From Desulfuromonas sp. CSMB_57 (GTDB lineage: Bacteria > Desulfobacterota > Desulfuromonadia > Desulfuromonadales > Syntrophotaleaceae): 64,000 bases of DNA. The notes under the pieces are model-generated. The model worked only from the letters and a program-made list of their open reading frames with translations. It searched no databases and was not told where the DNA came from. This document shows positions 49,762 through 60,000 of the stretch, in pieces (the first letter of the stretch is position 1; each line of letters begins with the position of its first letter). Both the position numbers and the translations under genes were made by a program. The stretch spans positions 1 to 64,000 of the forward strand of contig NZ_JAFCIY020000026.1 of assembly GCF_020194955.2 (NCBI RefSeq), in the 5' to 3' direction.

Positions 49762-50837
49762 AAAAGAATAAGGATAAAGAAATAAGGAAGCCTCATAAAA
49801 AAGAGACGGCCATTGTTCGCTCTTCTGCAGCCGAATATCTGACCTTTGTCGCCGCTGGGGGAGGATCGGAAGCCAGCGTGGAAATGCGCTACGAGGACGA
49901 AAATATCTGGCTGACCCAGAAGATGATGGCGACCCTCTACGATGTTTCGGTGCCCGCCATCAACCAGCACCTGAAGCGCATTTTTGCCGACAACGAGCTC
50001 GAAGAAGAGGCAGTTGTTAAGCAGTACTTAACAACTGCCGCCGACGGCAAGAACTACCGGGTCAAGCACTACAACCTGCAGGCCATTATCGCCGTCGGCT
50101 TCAAGATCGAGAACGAGCGGGCAGTGCAGTTTCGCAAATGGGCCAACCAGATCGTCAAGGATTACACCATCCAGGGCTGGACCATGGATGTGGAGCGCCT
50201 CAAACGCGGCGGTAACCTGACCGATGAGTTTTTTGAGCGCCAACTAGAAAAAATCCGAGAGATTCGGCTTTCCGAGCGCAAGTTCTACCAGAAGATCACC
50301 GACATCTATGCCACCGCGCTCGATTACGACCCAACCGCCACGGCCACCAAGCGGTTTTTCGCCGCCGTGCAGAACAAGATGCACTACGCCATCCACGGTC
50401 AGACAGCGGCGGAGGTTATTGTAGGCCGAGCCGATCATCGTAAGGAAAACATGGGCCTGACCCATTGGGAAGGTGCGCCCCACGGGAAAATCCATCGATA
50501 CGATGTCGCCATCGCCAAAAACTATCTCTCCGAGTTCGAGCTGGCCCAGATGCAGCGCATCGTCTCCGCCTACCTCGACATGGCCGAGCTTCAGGCCATG
50601 CGCAAAATCCCCATGACCATGGAAGACTGGGAAAAACGGTTGACGGGCTTCCTGAAACTCTGGGACCGGGAGATTCTGCAGGACGCGGGAAAGGTATCGG
50701 CCGAGCTGGCCAAAACCCATGCTGAAAGCGAATACGAAAAATACCGCATTGTGCAGGACCGGTTGTTTGAAAGCGATTTCGACCGATTGGTGAAGCAGAT
50801 CGAATCCGCCGGAGAGGGAAAACCGGAGGAAGAATAA
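49758..50837 (+). CDS. RhuM-family protein
   Basis: This 359-aa protein has VEMRYEDENIWLTQKMMATLYDVSVPAINQHLKRIF, then YNLQAIIAVGFKIENERAVQFRKWAN and YHKITDIY-like YQKITDIYATALDY, the standard RhuM order (HTH-like N-terminus then RhuM domain). RhuM genes sit in pathogenicity and defence islands; a toxin or phage-antirepressor-like role has been suggested but not shown. It is coupled to the preceding gene by ATGA. Confidence 0.9.
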   Translation: MKKNKDKEIRKPHKKETAIVRSSAAEYLTFVAAGGGSEASVEMRYEDENIWLTQKMMATLYDVSVPAINQHLKRIFADNELEEEAVVKQYLTTAADGKNYRVKHYNLQAIIAVGFKIENERAVQFRKWANQIVKDYTIQGWTMDVERLKRGGNLTDEFFERQLEKIREIRLSERKFYQKITDIYATALDYDPTATATKRFFAAVQNKMHYAIHGQTAAEVIVGRADHRKENMGLTHWEGAPHGKIHRYDVAIAKNYLSEFELAQMQRIVSAYLDMAELQAMRKIPMTMEDWEKRLTGFLKLWDREILQDAGKVSAELAKTHAESEYEKYRIVQDRLFESDFDRLVKQIESAGEGKPEEE

Positions 50838-50869
50838 GGCGGCCACTTGAGGGCTGACTTGGGGGGTGA

Positions 50870-50905
50870 AACTTGCGACAAACTGGCGACACGGCTTGCG
50901 GCATG
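50870..50905 (+). repeat. Imperfect direct repeat, copy B (after rhuM)
   Basis: This is the second copy of the segment at 48342-48380. Just before it (50838-50868), the reverse complement resembles the Pro/Gln linker coding of the fic gene (CCCCCCAAGTCAGCCCTCAA), and after it come two tandem 'accgaccaagta' units. The region looks like shuffled pieces of winged-helix linker coding sequence. Confidence 0.5.
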
Positions 50906-50951
50906 ACTGGCGCAGCGATCAAGTACCGACCAAGTAACCGACCAAGTAACT

Positions 50952-51311
50952 TTACAGCTCCATCTCCAGCAGAAAACGCCAGACCGGCACCACCTGGATG
51001 GTACCAAAATTCACGGGGATGGTTTCATCGGTGCGCCAGGTAACGATGGTCCCCTCCGCCACCGCCAGCTCGACCGTGGCTTCGGAGAGGAAGCGGACCT
51101 CGCTCTGCCTGACGCGGAGGTCGGCCGGCGTGGCGCAGACCTGGATCAATAGCATGGCTCGCTTTTGTCCCGGCACTGACGGCAGCAGCGCGACAAGGTC
51201 CACCTCCCGGCCCGTCTTGGTCTTGTGATAGAAGATTTCCGGCGTCACACGACGCAGCGCGGTGAACGTTAGAATCGCGGGCATGTAATGAAAATCTATG
51301 GTGATGGTGTT
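50952..51311 (-). pseudogene. DUF4143 ATPase, C-terminal fragment
   Basis: About 120 codons remain and end at a normal stop (LEMEL). The text EIFYHKTKTGREVDLVALLPSV, LLIQVCATPADLRVRQSEVRFL, EGTIVTW and IQVVPVWRFLLE matches the PD-(D/E)XK-like C-terminal DUF4143 domain of AAA ATPases. The AAA part is missing; upstream (on this strand) the frame runs antisense through a methyltransferase fragment. Confidence 0.7.
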
Positions 51312-51357
51312 ATTACCCGCCATGGCACAATAGAATTGATAAAAAGAGGGACGTTGT

Positions 51358-51759
51358 ATGGATGATTTCCGACTGCTCATAGACCTCCACCGGCCTGCCC
51401 AACGGCAAGGACCAGGCGGGGATGCTGAAACGAAACGGGCGATGGAGCTGGCCGGACTCGACCGGTCGCGCCCCTTGAAGATCGCGGATATTGGCTGCGG
51501 TACCGGTGCATCGACCATCCTCCTGGCCAAGGAACTGGATGCCCGCATCACCGCCGTGGACTTCCTGCCGGAGTTTCTCGACGAGCTTCAAATCAGGGCC
51601 AACAACCATGGCGTGGAGGATCGGATTACCACGCTGAACGCCTCCAGGAATGCCTTGCTGTTTGCGAAGGGGGAATTAGACCTTCCAGCAAAACAGGACC
51701 AGCACCACTTCGGCCACACGGGGCGGCTTGGACGTTGTCTTCGTCGAGAACGTCTATGA
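51358..51759 (+). pseudogene. Class I SAM-dependent methyltransferase, N-terminal fragment
   Basis: The frame starts MDDFRLLIDLHRPAQRQGPGG and keeps motif I IADIGCGTGASTILLAKELDARITAVD. After GELDL (near 51685) it turns into unrelated sequence (PAKQDQHHFGHTG), so about half of a usual ~240-aa enzyme is missing. The break is next to the 3' end of a minus-strand gene. Confidence 0.7.
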
Positions 51760-52473
51760 CCCCGACCCTAGGGATGAAGAGGGAGCAAGGGTAATAGTGG
51801 TGGTTGGAACGCCCGGCAGGCCACTGGGCCCCTGGTAGTGCAGCAATACGAGGTCGCTGGCGCGGAACCAGTAATAGCCGCGTCCCAGCCAGGCAGCGGG
51901 ACCGGTCAGGGAGATTTCCACCTTTTCGCTCACAACCTGTTGCCCCCCCAAGGCGAATAACTCTTTGCCCTGCTTGGTTGCCCTGACTTTGTGGGCGGTC
52001 AATTTATCCGGGCGCATGGTCCAGAACTCGGTGGAAGGCTGGGGTTGGGCCAAAAAAGCGCGCAAGGCAAAGGACAGCGCCTGGAACCATGGCGCCTGGT
52101 CTATGTCCAGGGTTCGCTCGATGGTTTTCCCATGCCTTTGTCCCTGCAGTAGGATTCTGTTACCTTCCCGTCTGGCCTGGATGCGGGTTCCGGTTTCCAC
52201 ATTGGTGAGGCTCCAAAGACGTGTAGCCATAGCCGTATCCATCAGGGTATGGTGTTCTTCGACCAAGCTGACCGTTCGCAGCAGGTAACCTTCACGATTT
52301 TCAAGTATCCAGGTAAAATGTTCCTTTTTGTCCCCAGATTGCTGCTGGTAGCGGTGTTTTTCCGTCATATCCGCTTCCGCCCAGGAGGTGGCCAGCAGGA
52401 TCGCAAACAGGTTCACCAGGATGAGCCAGCCTGTACGGCCGCCAGGCAGGCCATGGATATTCCGAATTTTCAT
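51754..52473 (-). CDS. Exported hypothetical protein
   Basis: This 239-aa protein has a Sec signal peptide (about residues 15-33, LILVNLFAILLATSWAEA) and then a soluble, likely beta-rich domain with YYWFRASDLVLLHYQGPSGLPG near the end. The ending resembles periplasmic proteins of unknown role in deltaproteobacteria. The start has AAAGGGA upstream. It is the first apparently intact gene after the fragment-rich stretch. Confidence 0.6.
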   Translation of the reverse strand: MKIRNIHGLPGGRTGWLILVNLFAILLATSWAEADMTEKHRYQQQSGDKKEHFTWILENREGYLLRTVSLVEEHHTLMDTAMATRLWSLTNVETGTRIQARREGNRILLQGQRHGKTIERTLDIDQAPWFQALSFALRAFLAQPQPSTEFWTMRPDKLTAHKVRATKQGKELFALGGQQVVSEKVEISLTGPAAWLGRGYYWFRASDLVLLHYQGPSGLPGVPTTTITLAPSSSLGSGS

Positions 52474-52571
52474 CTGCAGGATCCCTTTGCCTCCTCCGAT
52501 TCTTCCGCCTGCTGCACGGTTTCATTGCCACAACATGCCCTGTCTGTGTTTGTCTTGTGTTTGGAAATCAT
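52470..52571 (-). CDS. Possible 33-aa Cys-containing peptide upstream of the exported protein
   Basis: An ATG at 52571 opens a 33-codon frame (RACCGNETVQQAEESEEAKG before the end) whose TGA overlaps the next ATG as ATGA. The overlap suggests translational coupling, but the frame has no clear ribosome binding site and no known family. Confidence 0.25.
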   Translation of the reverse strand: MISKHKTNTDRACCGNETVQQAEESEEAKGSCR

Positions 52572-52821
52572 GATCAAACGGGTAAAGCACTTAAGAGAAT
52601 CGCAATGCTTTTTTTCCCGAGAAAAGGCATAGGTAGAAATTTTTTCTGTATGGGGCAGGAACAACTCGGATTTCTCCTTAACCAAGCTATCGGGACCCGG
52701 TTTGTCGACAATTTCCCGGCCGAGTTGCTTTACCGCAGGCTTTGTTGGATGGATAGATCCGATTTTCTCCTCTTGGATGATGGTAGGCCTGACTGCTCGA
52801 TTTCTCTCAACCCCGCCGCCA

Positions 52822-53165
52822 TCAATTGATCCGGCCGGTGGTCTGAGTCATCTCAACGATGCTTTGCACCGCATCGCAGAGGCCCCGGTTGGTCGGTGCA
52901 AAGGCCCGTTCCATCGGAAAATCCCGGGTCGTGATAGCCAGTTGTTGGTTGGAGATGACAATGTGGGAATCACCAAATTTCTGAAGTTCCTGGAATCCTC
53001 TCTCGACTTGTTCTGCCCGCTTTCTCCCCTCAAAGGCCAAGGCATGGTAACTACCCCGACGTTTCCACTGCCCGACTCCTTGCCCGCCATGGCAACAGCG
53101 GGGGCGGCTCCGGTCCCCTTGGCCTCCCCCATGTCGACCAAATAAAGAGCAGATCCCGAAGGTTC
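52822..53165 (-). pseudogene. ftsZ-like pseudogene, middle fragment with frameshift
   Basis: Two minus-strand frames join near 53035. The first reads YLVDMGEAKGTGAAPAVAMA and VGVVTMPW, a degraded form of the tubulin/FtsZ signature region (AGMGGGTGTGAAP...VGVVTKPF). The second continues FEGRKRAEQVERGFQELQ, HIVISNQQL, AF and DAVQSI then TTGRIN, matching FtsZ after its signature. N-terminus and C-terminus are absent or unrecognisable. It is clearly not functional. The rest of 52572-52821 and 53166-53328 holds nothing recognised. Confidence 0.75.
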
Positions 53166-53346
53166 GTGTCGCCCCTTGAGAAACATTAAAAAAGGTGACA
53201 AACATAAACCGGAGAAATACAATTCAGGCTCATTTGCCGGTCTAAAAAACACCTTTTGAATATCGTTCCTGTTTAGCGACACGGATTGTCGTTGGCCTGC
53301 GTTACGCTGTCGATGCCGGCAATCGAATGTGGGAGGGGAGGAGTCA

Positions 53347-54369
53347 TTGGAAACCTTGTTGCGCCAGTGGACGATGCTGGAAAAGATTCCCCGGTATCCG
53401 TCGCGCATCACGACCACCGAACTGCTGGAAAAGCTGACGGATGCCGGTTATCCCACCACCCTGCGGACGGTTCAGCGCGATTTGGAGAAGCTTTCGGTCA
53501 AGTTCCAGATTTCATCCGATGAAGGCAAACCGGCTGGTTGGTATTGGCCCAGGGAAGCCGTGCAATTCAACATTCCGGGCCTGTCCTCCCATTCCGCCCT
53601 GGTCTTCAGAATGGTGCAGAAACATCTCTGTCCTTTGCTGCCCAGGCCTTGTCTGGACCTGTTGCAATCCCACTTCGACCAATCCGAAAAGGTTCTGGCC
53701 GGAATCCGGCCGCAGCCGCTGGCCAACTGGCCGGACAAGGTCGCTGTTCGCTCCCGGGCCCTGTCCCTGCGTCCGCCGCATATCGATCCGGACGTGCTGT
53801 TTGCCGTCTACCAGGGTCTGCTAGGCGATCGGCAACTGCGGGTCTTGTACCGCCGCCGAGGCGACGACCATGCCGAGGAGCGGGTGGTCAATCCCCTGGG
53901 GCTGGTTGTCGTCGATCAGGTTCATTACCTGGTCGGCACCCTCTGGGACTATGCCGACATCAAACATCTGGCCATCCATCGCATGGAAGCCGTCACGGAA
54001 CTGGACAGTGCGGCCTTGATTCCGGAAGGGTTTGATCTGCAGGCTTATGCCGATTCGGGGGAATTCGGCTATCCCGCCGGGGACCGGCCCTTGACATTGA
54101 AGGCCCTGTTCGATGCCTATACGGCGGAGCAGTTCAAGGAGACGCCCTTGAGCCCCGATCAGAAACTGACCCGGCGTCGGGATGGCCGGGTGCTGCTCGA
54201 GGCCCGGGTGGGCGATACCGCCCAACTCCGCTGGTGGCTGCAGGGGTTCGGTGCGGCAGTGGAGGTGCTCGGCCCCCAAAAATTGCGGGAGGAGTTCACG
54301 GACATGAGCCGCAGGCTGGCGGCCCTTTACGCGCCGGCCTCCCGGGCACAGGAGCACAACAGTGACTAA
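53347..54369 (+). CDS. WYL-domain transcriptional regulator
   Basis: This protein is about 340 aa. The N-terminal winged HTH (TTTELLEKLTDAGYPTTLRTVQRDLEKLS) is followed by a WYL domain (about residues 140-230; LRVLYRRRGDD...VVDQVHYLVGTLWDY) and a WCX-like C-terminus. WYL regulators sense ligands, possibly nucleic acids, and often control defence loci. A TTG at 53347 has GGAGG five nt upstream and is preferred; a GTG six codons earlier is the other option. The stop overlaps the next gene by 8 nt. Confidence 0.85.
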   Translation: METLLRQWTMLEKIPRYPSRITTTELLEKLTDAGYPTTLRTVQRDLEKLSVKFQISSDEGKPAGWYWPREAVQFNIPGLSSHSALVFRMVQKHLCPLLPRPCLDLLQSHFDQSEKVLAGIRPQPLANWPDKVAVRSRALSLRPPHIDPDVLFAVYQGLLGDRQLRVLYRRRGDDHAEERVVNPLGLVVVDQVHYLVGTLWDYADIKHLAIHRMEAVTELDSAALIPEGFDLQAYADSGEFGYPAGDRPLTLKALFDAYTAEQFKETPLSPDQKLTRRRDGRVLLEARVGDTAQLRWWLQGFGAAVEVLGPQKLREEFTDMSRRLAALYAPASRAQEHNSD

Positions 54370-57081
54370 GGTCCATTTCATACTGGCTGAGGATCGGGCG
54401 CAGTCGCGCTTCATCAAGCGGCAGTTGGCCGAAACCGGGGCCTGGCTGCATCTGGTCGTCGGTACCTGGCTCGAGCTTGCCGAAACCCTCCAGGGGGTGT
54501 TTCTGGCGGGGACGGTGGAGGATCACTGGGGACAGCGGCTGGCCCAGGCGGCGGCAGGGATGGAGGAGGCGTTCTGGGCGGCGAGCCTCCAGGTCGCCCC
54601 GGCGGAAACTCTGGCCTGTCTCGATGCCGAGCTGCGCCGGTTGCTCCGTGCCGCCGGTCCGGGCCAAATGCTCGCGGACTGCCGTCCGGAAAGCCTCGGC
54701 GCCAGAGGCAGCCGCCATTTTCTCGAGTTGTGTGCCTTGCACCGGGGTATGGAGGGCATCCTGCCGGCGGAACTGGACATGGTGCAACGGCTGCTGGCCG
54801 TGGAGCCGGCAACAAGGCTCAAAGACGTCGCGGTTTATCCCGGCCTGCTGCGATCCGTTCCCGATCCCTGGCAGCAGGCCCTGCTGCAATGGCTGAACGG
54901 CCTGGCCGGTTCGCAAGCCGATGCCGAAATACTCGCCCTTTTGGCCGCGTTGGGGGCCGACGAGGGGCAGGGGGGCGGGCCCTCGGGCATCTCGCCGCCC
55001 GGTTGTTCACCACCGGCTGCCACCGGGTGCCCCTGGACGATTCGGTCCAGTGGCTGGCGGTTCGGGACCCCCTGCAGGAGGTGGAGGTGGCCGCCGGGAT
55101 CATTCAGCAGGCCCTGCGCGACGACCGGAGTCTGAGCCCTGGGGAGTTTGCCTTGCTGGTACCCGATGACGACAGCTATACCCTGCCTCTGCAGGCGGTT
55201 TTCGGCCGCGCCGGCATCCCCCTGTCCGGGTTCGACGGCCGACTGGCGGAGCGGGATCTTGGGGCCGAAGTCTGGTTCTATTTCCTGTTGAGCCTGCGCA
55301 AGCCGGCGCCGGTCATGGCCCTGGCGGCCTTTTTGACCTCGCCCCTGCTGCCTTGGGAGGGTGCCGCCGGGCACCATCTGGCACAGCGCGTCATGGACGG
55401 CCGCTTCGATTTCCCCCCGCCCGAAGGGGCCTCCGATGCGCAGCGCCAGCTGCTGCAACTGCTGCGGGAGGGCGCGGAGGATGCCGGTGCCCTGCGCAGG
55501 GCTTTGCAGGGGCTGGCGAAGTGTCTGCCCCGTCTCGAACCCGGGGAGACCCATCGCCGGCGGGCCGTGGAACTCGGTGAAGGTCTGATGGCCACCTTGC
55601 CGGCGGCGGGGGCGATTCCCTGGGAAGCACTGCTGCAGACCTGCGTGCCGGTGCCCCGTCGCGCCGACGCACCGTTGCCCCTGTGTCGGGAAGGAGTCGC
55701 GGTGTTTTCCGAAGGGGAGGAACCCTGGAGAAGGGTACGGCAGCTCTTGATCCTCGGTTTTTGCCAGGGCCGTTATCCCGCCGGCGTCGGCGGCTCACCG
55801 GTTTTCGGCGAGGCCGACCTGGCGGCGTTGCGCGATAGCTGCGGCTTGGCCGTCGAATTGCCGGCAGACCTCATCACCCGGCGCCGGCAGCGCCTGCGGC
55901 GGCAGTTGGCAGCGGCATCCGAGCGGGCGTATTTTCTGATTCCGCGGCGCAGCGAATGCGGCGAGCCGCTGACGGAGTCAGGCTCCCTGACCTTCATGGC
56001 GCGTCTGTTTGAAGGGGTCGAGGAAGCCTCCGGCCTGGTTCGGGAACTGGAGCGGCGGGACGATCTCCTTGCCTGTCGTGGTCTGGCTCTGGCGCAGGAG
56101 CGGGCCCCCGATCCCGGTCGGGCCCTGACCATTGCCGACCTGGACTTTCAACGCAACCTGCTGCGGGTGAAGACCCGGGCCGACGGGTCCCTTCGTCCCC
56201 TCTCGCCCAGCAGCCTGGCGACTCTCATGGTTTCCCCCCTGGCCTGGCTGTTGTCGCGGCTCGGGTTGGAAGGGAAGGAATGGTGTCCGGAGGCCCTCGA
56301 TGTGGCCACCAAAGGCACCTTGGCCCACCGGGTCTTTGAGGATCTATTCAGCCCCGGCCAACCCATCCCGACCGAGGCGGAGATCGGCACACGGGTGCCG
56401 ACCCTCCTGCAGCAGGCCGTCCGGGACCTCGCGCCCTTTTTGCTGGCGGCGGCCTGGCGGGTGGAACGGGCCCACCTGCAACGGGAGATCCAGTGCGCCG
56501 CCACAAGCTGGAGCGCCTTTCTCGGGAGCAGCGGCGGCCAGGTGCTGGGCAACGAACTGTGGCTCGACGGCCGACTAGACGATCTGCCCCTTCACGGTTC
56601 AGCCGATTCCGTGGTCGGGCTGCCGGACGGCCGTATCTTCGTGGTCGATTTCAAGAAATCCAAAAGCGCCAAACGCCGCGAACAGATGGAACAGGGGTAT
56701 GACAGCCAGGCGTCTCTGTACCGTCTCATGCTGCAGACCGGGGACGCCCAAAACCGGGACGATGAGTTGGGGCGGGCCCTGCGGCAGGGGCACGAAATCG
56801 GCGTGCTCTACTACCTGATGAACGACCAGGTGGCCCTGACCGATACCGCCGGTTGGTTGCAGGGGGATCTGCCCGGGGCCTTCGAACTCGGCGCCGGAAT
56901 TTCCACCGCCGCCATGGCCCTGATCCGGGAGCGCATCGGCCAGATCCGGCGCGGCGAGGTGCGCCTCAATGGCCAAGGGGATGAAGAATGGTACCAAAAG
57001 AACGCCGGCATCACCATCTATGCCCTGGACAACAGCCCGTTGCTGAGGCTGTTCATGCACCCGCGGGAGGCGCAGCCATGA
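54362..57081 (+). CDS. AddB-like PD-(D/E)XK nuclease with frameshift near 54970
   Basis: Two overlapping frames (54362-55135 and one ending at 57081) make one protein of about 906 aa if one base is added in the G6 run at 54970-54975. The C-terminus has a RecB-type nuclease: KGTLAHRVFEDLF, then DSVVGLPDGRIFVVDFKKSK (Asp...DxK) and YDSQASLYRL (QxxxY). The N-terminal two thirds resemble an inactive helicase as in AddB/RexB. With the helicase gene after it (ATGA overlap) it should form a two-subunit nuclease-helicase. The frameshift may be a real mutation, slippage, or a sequencing error. Confidence 0.8.
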
Positions 57082-60000
57082 GCCTGCCCCCATTGACCCT
57101 GATTCCCGCCGGCGCCGGTTCCGGCAAGACCTACACCATTCAGCAAACCCTGGCCCGCTGGGTGCGGGAGGGGCTGGTGGATCCGGGCAAAATCGTCGCC
57201 GTGACCTTTACCGAAGCCGCCGCCGGGGAACTGCGGGAACGCATTCGCAGCCAACTGGTGGCGGACCAACGGCTGGAGGACGCGCTGCGGCTCGATGAGG
57301 CCTACATCTCCACCATCCACGGCTTCGGTCTGCGGCTGCTCACCGAATTCGCCTTCGATGCCGGATATTCCCCGGCCCCGCGTCTGCTCAACGAAGACGA
57401 GGAGGCGATTCTGATCCGACTGGCCCTGGCCCAGACGGATCGGGCCGATCTGCTCCTGGGCAACCTGGAAGACCACGGCTACCGCTACGACTACAATTCC
57501 GGAAAAAGCGGCGAGGATCTCTTCCGGGACCGGGTTCTGGCCCTGATCGGCAAGCTGCGGGCCATCGGCCGCTCCAGGGAGGATGGCCGCCTGGCCCCCC
57601 ATGCCCAGGCCCGGGCCGAGGAGCTATACGGCCGGCCGCGGCTGGCCGAGAATCTCAACCGGGCCCTGCAAGGTGCCGTAAGCGCCCTGCTGAAGAGGTT
57701 TCCGACGGACCTCTCGGGCCTCTATCCGGACAACAAGACCTTCGTCACGGAACTGCGCGGCAACTTTCAGGCGCTGAAGCGGGCCGAAAACGCCACGGCC
57801 GTCGCCGGCGACTGGGGCTTGTGGCAGAAGTTGCGCGGCTTGCGCCGCTCCAAGCGCGGCAGCGCACTGCCCAAGGGCTACGACGAACTCGCCGCCGCCG
57901 TCATCCAGGCGGCGGATGCCCTGCCCGAACACCCCGGTCCCCTGGCTCAGGCCCTGGAACATATCGAGGCCCTGCTCGGCGCCGGGCAGGATTGCCTGGG
58001 GCGCTATGCCGACACCAAGCGGGAGAAGGGCCTGGTCGATTACACCGACATGCTGGCCCTGAGTCATGAGCTGCTGCGGCAGGTCCCGAACCTTCTGGCC
58101 GCCTTTCGCGAGCGCGTCGACTGCCTGGTCATCGATGAATTCCAGGATACCAACCCCCTGCAGTTTTCCCTGCTCTGGGCCCTGCGGGAAAGCGGCGTGC
58201 CGACCCTCATCGTCGGCGATCTCAAGCAGGCGATCATGGGGTTCCAAAACGCGGATTCCCGCCTCCTCGCCAGATTGCAGGAACAATATCCCCAACACAC
58301 CGCGCCCCTTACCGGCAACTGGCGCACCACCCCGAAGCTGATGGCCTGGATGAACGCCGTCGGTGCCGGATTGTTCGGGGAGGGGTACACCGCCCTCACG
58401 CCGCAGGCCACCTATCCCGCCACGCTGGCTCCCCTGGAGGTGATGGATTTTGCCGAGAACTGGCGGGCCAAGCCCGGGGAGAGTGAATCCCCCGGCCTGG
58501 TCCGGCCGCGCAGCACCGCCGCCAGAATCAAGGCGCTCCTCGACGATCCGACCCGGCAGGTCTACGATCGGCACGCCAAAGCCGGTCGCCCGCTGCGCGC
58601 CGGCGACATCGCCATCCTCTGCCCCTTCAACCATCATCTCGATGCCTATGCCGAGGCCCTGCGGGAGTTGGGCCTCCGTTCCCGCATGGCCCGGGACGGC
58701 TGGTACCAGGCGCCCATTGTGCGCATTGCCTGCCACGCCCTGGCCTACGTGGCCGACCCCTCCGACCACCATGCCGCGCTGTGCCTGTCCGTCACCGAAC
58801 TGGGGCGGGAGGATCTGCAAACGGCTCTGGCCACCCTGCTGGATGGCCACGGACTAGCCGAACCCCTGTTGGAGGCTCTGCAGCCGGTCATCCACGGCGA
58901 TCCGGCCCGCTCCGTCCTGTCCCTGGTCGGTGAAACCGTCGCCGCCCTCGATCTTTACGGCCGGATCTCGACCTGGCCCGATGCCGAGCAGGCGCGCGCC
59001 AACCTGCTGCGCCTGCAGGGCGAGGCGCGGGAATTTTTGGCGGCCAATCGCGAAGCCCTGGCCAGCGGCGGGTATTACGGCAGCGGCCTGAAAAGCTTTC
59101 TGGCCTGGCTCAAGGTGCGGGCCGAGCGCCAGAACGGCCAACCCGATGCGCGCGTCATCGATGAGGACGCCGTGGTGCTGACCACCTGGCACAAATCGAA
59201 GGGCAAGGAATGGCCGGTGGTGGTCGTGGCGCGCAGCGACGCCGAGGTGAAATGCTCCCTGCCGAGTCTGGATGTCGTCTATACGGATTTTAGCGATTTG
59301 GACCAGGTGCTGGACGCGGCCCGCATTGAAATTACCCCGGGTTTCACGGCCCCCGAAACCGCCGACCGGTTCAAGGCGCCGCTCCGGGAAGCGGCCCGCC
59401 AAAGCGCCCTGAATCTGCTCTACGTGGCCGTGACCCGGGCGCGCGAGAAGGTCATTCTGGAATGGCCGCGCTATCTGGATAACGGCCGGGAGCGTTCCAC
59501 TCTCACCTACTGGGAAGTCTTGACCGAGAGCACCGGCATGCGCCTGGAGTCGGAACATCTGACCCTCGGCCAACAGCGGTTCGACTGCCTTGTCATTCCG
59601 ACCGGTCGGACATCACCGCCGGCCTACGATGAGGGAATACAGGTAGTGCCGACCCTGCCGGTCATCGGCCGCCGGGCCCTGGTCACCGCCGACCGGCCCC
59701 CGGTGTTAACCCCCGAGGCAGTCATTCCCAGTTCCCTGCATGGGGATTGCGGGTGCCTGCCGGAGGGTATGCAGACCGTCATCTACGGAGTCCCCCTGGA
59801 GATCGAGCTGCCCCTGGCCGCCGTTGAGCGCGGAACCCTGCTGCATCGCTGTTTTGAACTGATGGACGGTGTCCGGGACCGGGCCACCATCAGCCGGGCC
59901 ATCGGTTACGACCTGACGGAGGAACAGTTTGCGGTCCTGTCCCGGGCGGTCAAGAATTTCGAGACACATCTCGCGGATTGGCTCAAGCCGCTGCGCATGG

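Noticed and set aside
45424-51753. A complete integrative island with ssrA-type attachment sites at both ends
   Set aside because: I looked for a second copy of the ssrA 3' end (acceptor/T-arm sequence) to the right and for an integrase, and found neither in the window. The region is described only as island-like.
52249-52632. Plus-strand gene between the exported protein and the ftsZ remnant
   Set aside because: It is antisense to the signal peptide region of the exported protein and shows no start signal or family.
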